In this document: in pieces, positions 31,751 through 36,621 of the stretch
How positions within the stretch are numbered: the first letter of the stretch is position 1
Layout: the number at the start of each line of letters is the position of its first letter
The notes under the pieces: generated by a model
The model's database searches: none
Told to the model about the DNA's origin: nothing
The model's input: the letters and a program-made list of their open reading frames with translations, nothing else
Program-made: the position numbers and the translations under genes
From: Myxococcota bacterium
GTDB lineage: Bacteria > Myxococcota_A > Polyangia > Polyangiales > Polyangiaceae
Direction: 5' to 3'
Length of the DNA stretch: 36,621 nt
NCBI GenBank assembly: GCA_022703255.1
Contig: JAKLDZ010000007.1
Coordinates: 1-36,621, forward strand

Positions 31751-33741
31751 GGAATCCTCACCGGGCACACAGCCCCGATCCGCTTGCACACCGCCTTGCG
31801 TCCGTCGCCCGCGAGCACGGCGCGCTCCACCCAGGGCATCACCCGCTCACGCCACCCCGGCTCGCTCCACAAGTTGCGTGCCTCGTTCACGTCCGCGTCC
31901 AGATCGTAGATCTGCGGCGTGGGCTGGTCGTTCGACGCGATGAACTTCACCCGGCCGTTGACCACGTAGAAGCCGTCGAGCGCCCACGCGCGGAACGAGC
32001 ACGTGCTCTGGCCCATGATCATGTCGTCACCCGAAGGAGGCGGACGCACCAGGCTGCGTCCCCCGAGCACCGGCGGCCCGAGCTCTGCGACCTCGGCCAG
32101 GCCGATCAGATCGCGGAGCGTGGGGAGCGTGTCGAGGTTCTGCACATTGCGCAGGTGCCACGCGTCGAGCGCCGCTTCCCACTCCGGGTGCTCTTGCAGC
32201 AATCGCGGCGGGATCTTCAGCCAGATCGGGATGCGCGTGCACTCCTCGTAGAACGCCCCAAGCCGATCCAGCGGGTGGTGCGGCTCGATGTTCTCCCCGT
32301 GATCGCTCGTGTTCAGCACGATCGTGTCGTCGTCGATCCCCAGCTCCTTCAGCGCATTCGCGAGCCGCTCGACCTGCTTGTCGATGTAGCGCGCCGCCGC
32401 GGCGTACTGCCCCTTGTCCGATCGCTCCTTGTGCTCGAGCTTCACATCGGGCCCGGGCCACCCCGGCGAGTGCGTGCCGTTGAAGTGCACCACTCCCACG
32501 AATGGACGCTTCTGCGCCACCAGCTCGCGCATGTGCCCGATCGCCGCGTCCACCGCGATGCCGTCGTCGATCCCGCGATCGTTCACCAGCACCTTCGAAA
32601 GGTCCTCGCCCGTGCGCTGGATGTCGAGGTTCGAGTCGAAGAAGAACTCGTCGAAGTGGCTGAACGAGTAGCTCTGCGCCGAGAACAGGAACGTGCTCGC
32701 ATGCACCGCCTTGCCGATCGCCCAGATCGACGTCGCGCGTCCGTAGGCGTCGGTCGCGCCCCCCGGATCGACACCGGAGAGCACCGTAGGCACGCTCGAC
32801 TCGGTCGCGGTGGAGTTGGTGCGCCCGCGGGGAAAGAACCTGTAGCCTTGTGCGCGACGCTCGGGGACGGTGGAGGAGAAGGGGGCGATCTGCCGGGCGT
32901 CGAGGCCCGACAGGTAGCCGAGGTCGGGGAGCTGCACGTCGGCGCGGAGCGACTCGTGCATGAGCACGAGCACGTTGGGACGCGGCTTGTGTGGCTGCGG
33001 CGGGATGGCGGGACGCACCGGGGTGACGAGGTGGCGCGTGCTGGTGGTGTAGGCGATGAGGAGCTGCGCGATGGCGGCAGCGGAGTTGGCCTCGACCGGG
33101 AGCGGGTCCTGGAAGCCTGCGACGCCGCAGGTCATGACGCCGTTTCCGAACCAGAGCAGCAGCACGCCGCCGGAGGCGATCTTCCATCCGAGGCGCTCGG
33201 GGATGCGCCAGGGTTGGGTTGCGGGGCCTATCGCAGCGACGAAGAGCAGGGCGACGACGACGAGTGCGCCGAGGTGGGTCCAGCCGAGGACCCATCGGCC
33301 GATCATGAAGACGCTCTTCCACTCGTCGATGGACCACTTGAGCACCTGCCAGCTCGGGGACTGGTCGAAGTGCATGCGGTAGGCGAAGCTCGCCATGAAG
33401 GCGCTGGAAAAAGCGATCGCGAAGAACCACACGAGGACCTTGCGCAGGCGCGGCGCGCGCAGGGCGACCCGGTTGAGCAGGTCGTGGAACACGAGCCAGG
33501 CGGCGAAGGACCAGAGCACACCGAGGGCGTAGACGGCGGCGTCCTGACCGGACCATCGCGTGGGGTTGGAGTTGCCGCGCGTGCCGAGACGCGAGGCGAG
33601 GTCCACGACGAGGGCAGCGGCGGGCAGGCAGAGCAGTCGCAGCCGGGGAAGCCAGGCGCGCAGGCGCACGCCGCGCTGCGGGTTGCCAGGCTCGTCGTTG
33701 GGAGGATCGGACGGGGATGGACGGGCGATCGATACCGTCAT
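31747..33741 (-). CDS. Membrane-anchored alkaline-phosphatase-superfamily transferase (sulfatase / phosphoethanolamine-transferase type)
   Basis: The product is 664 residues; ATG 33741 overlaps the MMPL stop by ATGA. Five hydrophobic segments in the first 225 residues (for example LLCLPAAALVVDLASRL, AVYALGVLWSFAAWLVF, ALVVVALLFVAAIGPA) anchor an extracytoplasmic domain. That domain opens with NVLVLMHESLRADV, whose Glu fills a metal-ligand position. SSVPTVLSG then carries Ser/Thr where sulfatases have formylglycine Cys, and TSDHGENIEPHH supplies Asp and His metal ligands. Without C-x-P-x-R, a sulfatase activity is unlikely; the layout matches phosphoethanolamine and phosphoglycerol transferases. 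It would transfer a phospho-group to an envelope lipid or glycan. It is coupled to the MMPL exporter and to the GT4 enzyme. Confidence 0.85.
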   Translation of the reverse strand: MTVSIARPSPSDPPNDEPGNPQRGVRLRAWLPRLRLLCLPAAALVVDLASRLGTRGNSNPTRWSGQDAAVYALGVLWSFAAWLVFHDLLNRVALRAPRLRKVLVWFFAIAFSSAFMASFAYRMHFDQSPSWQVLKWSIDEWKSVFMIGRWVLGWTHLGALVVVALLFVAAIGPATQPWRIPERLGWKIASGGVLLLWFGNGVMTCGVAGFQDPLPVEANSAAAIAQLLIAYTTSTRHLVTPVRPAIPPQPHKPRPNVLVLMHESLRADVQLPDLGYLSGLDARQIAPFSSTVPERRAQGYRFFPRGRTNSTATESSVPTVLSGVDPGGATDAYGRATSIWAIGKAVHASTFLFSAQSYSFSHFDEFFFDSNLDIQRTGEDLSKVLVNDRGIDDGIAVDAAIGHMRELVAQKRPFVGVVHFNGTHSPGWPGPDVKLEHKERSDKGQYAAAARYIDKQVERLANALKELGIDDDTIVLNTSDHGENIEPHHPLDRLGAFYEECTRIPIWLKIPPRLLQEHPEWEAALDAWHLRNVQNLDTLPTLRDLIGLAEVAELGPPVLGGRSLVRPPPSGDDMIMGQSTCSFRAWALDGFYVVNGRVKFIASNDQPTPQIYDLDADVNEARNLWSEPGWRERVMPWVERAVLAGDGRKAVCKRIGAVCPVRIP

Positions 33742-36269
33742 GAGCGTGTAGAGGCAGGGGGGAGGCCGTGTGCAGCGCGATAGCGCGAACGCCAGAACAT
33801 GCCAGCCGGCAGCACCAGCACTGCCGCCAGGAGGGTGGTGAGCTCGCCCACGGCAGCCGCGACGCCGAAGCTCACGATGGCCTGGTTCATCGAGAACATC
33901 AGGGCCGAGTAGCCGAGCACGGTGGTGAGGGAGCACAGGACGACTGCTCCGCCGGTCTCGATGACGACCTGGCGGATGTTCACCCCCTGCTCGATGCGGA
34001 ACCTGCGCAGCATGTTCACGGCGTAGTCGGCGCCGATGCCGAAGGTGATCGGGACCGCGACGAAGTTCAGGAAGTTGAGCTTGACGTCCCTCCAGTACAG
34101 GAAGCCGCCGAACCACGCGAGCCCCAGCAGCAACGTGCCCAGAACGAGCCAGCTCCCGCGCCGGAAGCGGAAGGCCAGCAGCACCACCAGGATCGTCCCG
34201 AGGAGCGATACCGCGATCGCCTTCGGCGCATCGTCGCGCACCGACTGGATCATGTCCGCGAAGATCACCGCGCGCCCCGAGCCGCGAATCACCTCTCCGC
34301 TGGGCAGCTTCACCTCGCGGAAGCTGTCCGCCCACAGCTCCAGGTAGTGGGCGTCCCAGATGCTGCGCCCCTCTTTCGGCACGATGTAGACGATCCGTCC
34401 ACGGGTGCCGTCGGCCTCGGTGAACGCACGCGCCATCTTCTCCGGCAAGTCCGCGATGCCGATCTGCTTGAGCGGCATCGACGGCAGCTGGGGCTCGATC
34501 TCCTTCCAGTCGGCCTCGGAGATGATCTTCTTGTCGTGGGCGCGCTGGATGCGATCGACGATCTCCTCGATGAGGGAGATCTTCTCGGCCTGCCGGTCGG
34601 GGATCAGGTCATGGATCGACACGACCTTCTCGAAGGGCTTCTTGTCCGCGGGGGCAGCGTCCTTGCGCTTGTTCAGCTCGGCCTTCAGCGGCAGGACCTG
34701 ATCGAGACGGTCGGTCATGACCGCCATGCCGTCCTGCCCCATGCGCCCCACGATCTTGTCCACACGCGTGGACAGCACCCGGGCCGAGCTCTCGTCCTTG
34801 CGCTCGTTGCGGATGTTGTGGAAGTCGTACTCCATCGGGTCGCGCACGACGTAGCGATAGGACAGGAAGCCGCAGGCGAGGGCGCCCGCAACACCGAGCA
34901 GCACGATGGGGCGAGAGGCCTTCTCGGCAGCCCAGGCGAACGCGAATCCGTAGATGCCGCGGGTGCGCGATCGCCACGAGGCCGGGTTGGTGAACATCGG
35001 GGCGATGCGCTCGCTCACGACCAGGATCGGCGGCAGCATCGCGTAGGTCGCGATCCAGCACAGGATCATCCCCATCCCGCCGATGAACCCGAAGTGCTTG
35101 AACCCGCGGAAGTCGGTCACCGCCAGCGAGCCGTAGGCCACCATCGCGGCGCCCGACGCCGCGAGCGTGGAGAGCCACGTGTCCTCGTGCGCGACACGGA
35201 TCGCCTTGGCGACGTCGTAGTGCTGCGCGCGACGCCCCTCCAGGTATCGGGCCATGTAGATGATGCCGAAGTTGATGCCGTTGCCGGCGATGATGCTGAC
35301 CAGGAAGCCGGTGGAGGAGTTGAGGTGCCCGACGGTCATGCGGGTCGCGCCGAAGGTCCACAGCAGGCCGATCGCGATCGTCACGGCCATCGCCAGCAGC
35401 ACGCGCAGGCGCAGGAAGAAGATCAGCACGACGGCGAGCACCATGGCCACGCCCCACGCGCCTACGTGCGTCAGGTCGTTCTTGACGCCGTCGTACTCCT
35501 CCACGCTCGTGATGAAGTCCCCCGTGAAGCCGATCTTCATCGTGGGATCGAGCTTCGTCGGCCCCACCTCGGCGATCACCTGATCGATCTTGCGTCGCAG
35601 CTCCGCCGAGGCCTCGACGCTGCCGCCTTCGACCGGGGTGCGGACGAGCATCACGATCGTGTGGCCGTTCTCGCCGAGGTAGTAGCCGCCAGGGTACTTG
35701 TCGGCGGCGGGGCGGTTCTTCTCCTCCGCCTCCTTGATCCGTCGCTTGACGCTCTCGGCGGTCAAAGGCTCCGCCGACTCGTCGTCGTCGAGCCCCAGAT
35801 CCCCCATCCCCGTGGCCTTGCCAACCTCGTAGTCGTATCGGCTCAGCACCTCGTCGTGCAGCTTCTTGATCTCGTCGTGCGGCGCGTACAGGAACTTGTT
35901 CTTCTCGAGGTAGTCCTGCGTGTCCCGCACGCCGTCGTCCACCGAGCCCACCCACTCCGGACCGAGCGCACGGATCTTCGGTCCCGCCGCGTCCACGAAC
36001 TTCTTGAGCGCCTCGGTGTCCTGCCCCTCGGCCACGATCGTGAGCGTGGAGGCCGAGGACAGCAGCTTGCCCACCCGACGCATCTCGATGACGCTCATGC
36101 GGTTGTCGGGCAGCAGCTCGGCGAAGTCGGTCTTGAGCCCGAGCCCGCTCGCCGCCCATGCCATCGGCACGGTCAGCAGGACCACGACCAGCATGACGAG
36201 CCACGGTCTGTGGATCTGCCGCTCGGAGAGCCAGTCAACCAACCTGCGATGGAACGACGGTGCGGGCAT
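33738..36269 (-). CDS. MMPL/RND-superfamily lipid exporter
   Basis: The product is 843 residues. It has the standard two-half layout: a helix (about 22-42, MLVVVLLTVPMAWAAS), a large periplasmic loop, a five-helix bundle, then the same again. The first bundle carries GNGINFGIIYMARYLEG (about 330), the second VPITFGIGADYAVNMLRRFR (about 750). These are the Gly/Asp-containing segments of the proton relay, with Asp in GADYA and Asn in GNGIN at the first position. The family includes MmpL and HpnN (hopanoid) exporters. It is the first gene of the operon and would move lipid or glycolipid to the outer envelope. Confidence 0.93.
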   Translation of the reverse strand: MPAPSFHRRLVDWLSERQIHRPWLVMLVVVLLTVPMAWAASGLGLKTDFAELLPDNRMSVIEMRRVGKLLSSASTLTIVAEGQDTEALKKFVDAAGPKIRALGPEWVGSVDDGVRDTQDYLEKNKFLYAPHDEIKKLHDEVLSRYDYEVGKATGMGDLGLDDDESAEPLTAESVKRRIKEAEEKNRPAADKYPGGYYLGENGHTIVMLVRTPVEGGSVEASAELRRKIDQVIAEVGPTKLDPTMKIGFTGDFITSVEEYDGVKNDLTHVGAWGVAMVLAVVLIFFLRLRVLLAMAVTIAIGLLWTFGATRMTVGHLNSSTGFLVSIIAGNGINFGIIYMARYLEGRRAQHYDVAKAIRVAHEDTWLSTLAASGAAMVAYGSLAVTDFRGFKHFGFIGGMGMILCWIATYAMLPPILVVSERIAPMFTNPASWRSRTRGIYGFAFAWAAEKASRPIVLLGVAGALACGFLSYRYVVRDPMEYDFHNIRNERKDESSARVLSTRVDKIVGRMGQDGMAVMTDRLDQVLPLKAELNKRKDAAPADKKPFEKVVSIHDLIPDRQAEKISLIEEIVDRIQRAHDKKIISEADWKEIEPQLPSMPLKQIGIADLPEKMARAFTEADGTRGRIVYIVPKEGRSIWDAHYLELWADSFREVKLPSGEVIRGSGRAVIFADMIQSVRDDAPKAIAVSLLGTILVVLLAFRFRRGSWLVLGTLLLGLAWFGGFLYWRDVKLNFLNFVAVPITFGIGADYAVNMLRRFRIEQGVNIRQVVIETGGAVVLCSLTTVLGYSALMFSMNQAIVSFGVAAAVGELTTLLAAVLVLPAGMFWRSRYRAAHGLPPASTRS

Positions 36270-36330
36270 CGGGATCAGGCGGTTTCTAGCAGAAGCGGCG
36301 TCCGGAAACGACTGATCGCCGTCACGATCG

Positions 36331-36606
36331 TCACCCCTCGCCGCCCCGCTCCCCGGCGTGGAGGAGTTCCTCCCGCGCCGCGCGCGTCAGATCCACCCAC
36401 CGCCCCTCGATCCGAAACCAGCCATCGGGCTCCTTGCGGCACCCGTGCACCTTGAGCTTGAGCACGCTCGACGAGGGGAGGCTCGATTCCGCGGTGAGCG
36501 GGCTGCCCGGAGGAGACGCCCGGCTCGAGCGCACCACGACGCGCTGCCCGTCGGTCTCGACCACCTCGGCCTCTCCCCCCCCCACCCAGCGCAACCGCAC
36601 CGTCAC
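36331..36606 (-). CDS. Short protein of unknown function, possibly partial at the N-terminus
   Basis: At least 91 residues. GTG at 36606 has AAAGG about 12 bases upstream, but the frame is still open to the window edge, so the true start may lie outside. The sequence is basic and beta-prone, with MTVRLRWVGGGEAEVVETDGQRVVVRSSRAS at the start (in parts VRLRWVGGG and QRVVVRSSRAS) and VLKLKVHGCRKEPDGWFRIEGRWVDLTRAAREELL near the end. It resembles short PilZ-like beta-barrels of myxobacteria but lacks a certain c-di-GMP motif (RxxxR, D/NxSxxG). It lies 61 bases before the MMPL gene on the same strand. Confidence 0.5.
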   Translation of the reverse strand: MTVRLRWVGGGEAEVVETDGQRVVVRSSRASPPGSPLTAESSLPSSSVLKLKVHGCRKEPDGWFRIEGRWVDLTRAAREELLHAGERGGEG

Positions 36607-36621
36607 CGGTATCTGCCTTTC

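Noticed and set aside
33768..36455. Long plus-strand frame opposite the MMPL gene
   Set aside because: It is low in hydrophobic segments and rich in His, Asp and Arg, the usual complement of an MMPL coding frame.

Overview
The window is very GC-rich and gene-dense. It has about 30 protein genes, no gap over 300 bases, and no rRNA, tRNA, CRISPR or insertion sequence that I can see. Several traits point to a myxobacterium (Myxococcota, probably the Polyangia side): many lipoproteins with Cys-rich or Asp/Ala-rich stalks, a Cys-repeat motif of the CGNG..EG.E.CD type, FG-GAP propellers, an exported WD40-caspase fusion, an ECF sigma factor operon and a large MMPL exporter. This assignment comes from gene content only.

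Layout. 90-3165: two divergent genes for exported Cys-containing proteins, separated by a 277-base gap holding two strong dyads. 3280-4548: a contractile tail sheath protein with no other tail gene nearby and a Tat-like N-terminus. 4591-6045: a HEAT-like protein and a divergent unknown protein. 6106-8416: three overlapping genes (membrane protein, ABC ATPase lacking its catalytic residues, membrane protein). 8478-10404: an ECF sigma factor with a candidate self-recognised promoter, a membrane protein with a paired CxC tail, a small exported protein and a lipoprotein; three hairpins lie inside this operon.

10423-14599: an HTH / periplasmic-binding-like / NTPase-like fusion of the molybdate-associated type. 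It is divergent from a diheme lipoprotein with a molybdopterin-oxidoreductase-like domain and an outer-membrane porin. 14621-17967: a carboxypeptidase-regulatory-like lipoprotein, then an Lrp/AsnC regulator divergent from a methionine gamma-lyase-family PLP enzyme, the arrangement known for mdeR/mdeA.

17996-26220 (minus strand): a BmpA-type nucleoside importer (binding lipoprotein, double ATPase, two permeases, overlapping), followed 65 bases later by an exported WD40-propeller/caspase protein. 26345-30400: a small heat-shock protein and two large lipoproteins. 30539-36269 (minus strand): three genes joined by ATGA overlaps (MMPL/RND exporter, membrane-anchored alkaline-phosphatase-superfamily transferase, GT4 glycosyltransferase), which looks like an envelope glycolipid or polymer decoration module. 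A short unknown gene lies at the right edge.

The most unusual points are the lone Tat-like tail sheath, the inactive-looking ABC ATPase still coupled to two membrane proteins, the molybdate-type regulator fusion facing a cytochrome/porin pair, and three structured non-coding stretches.
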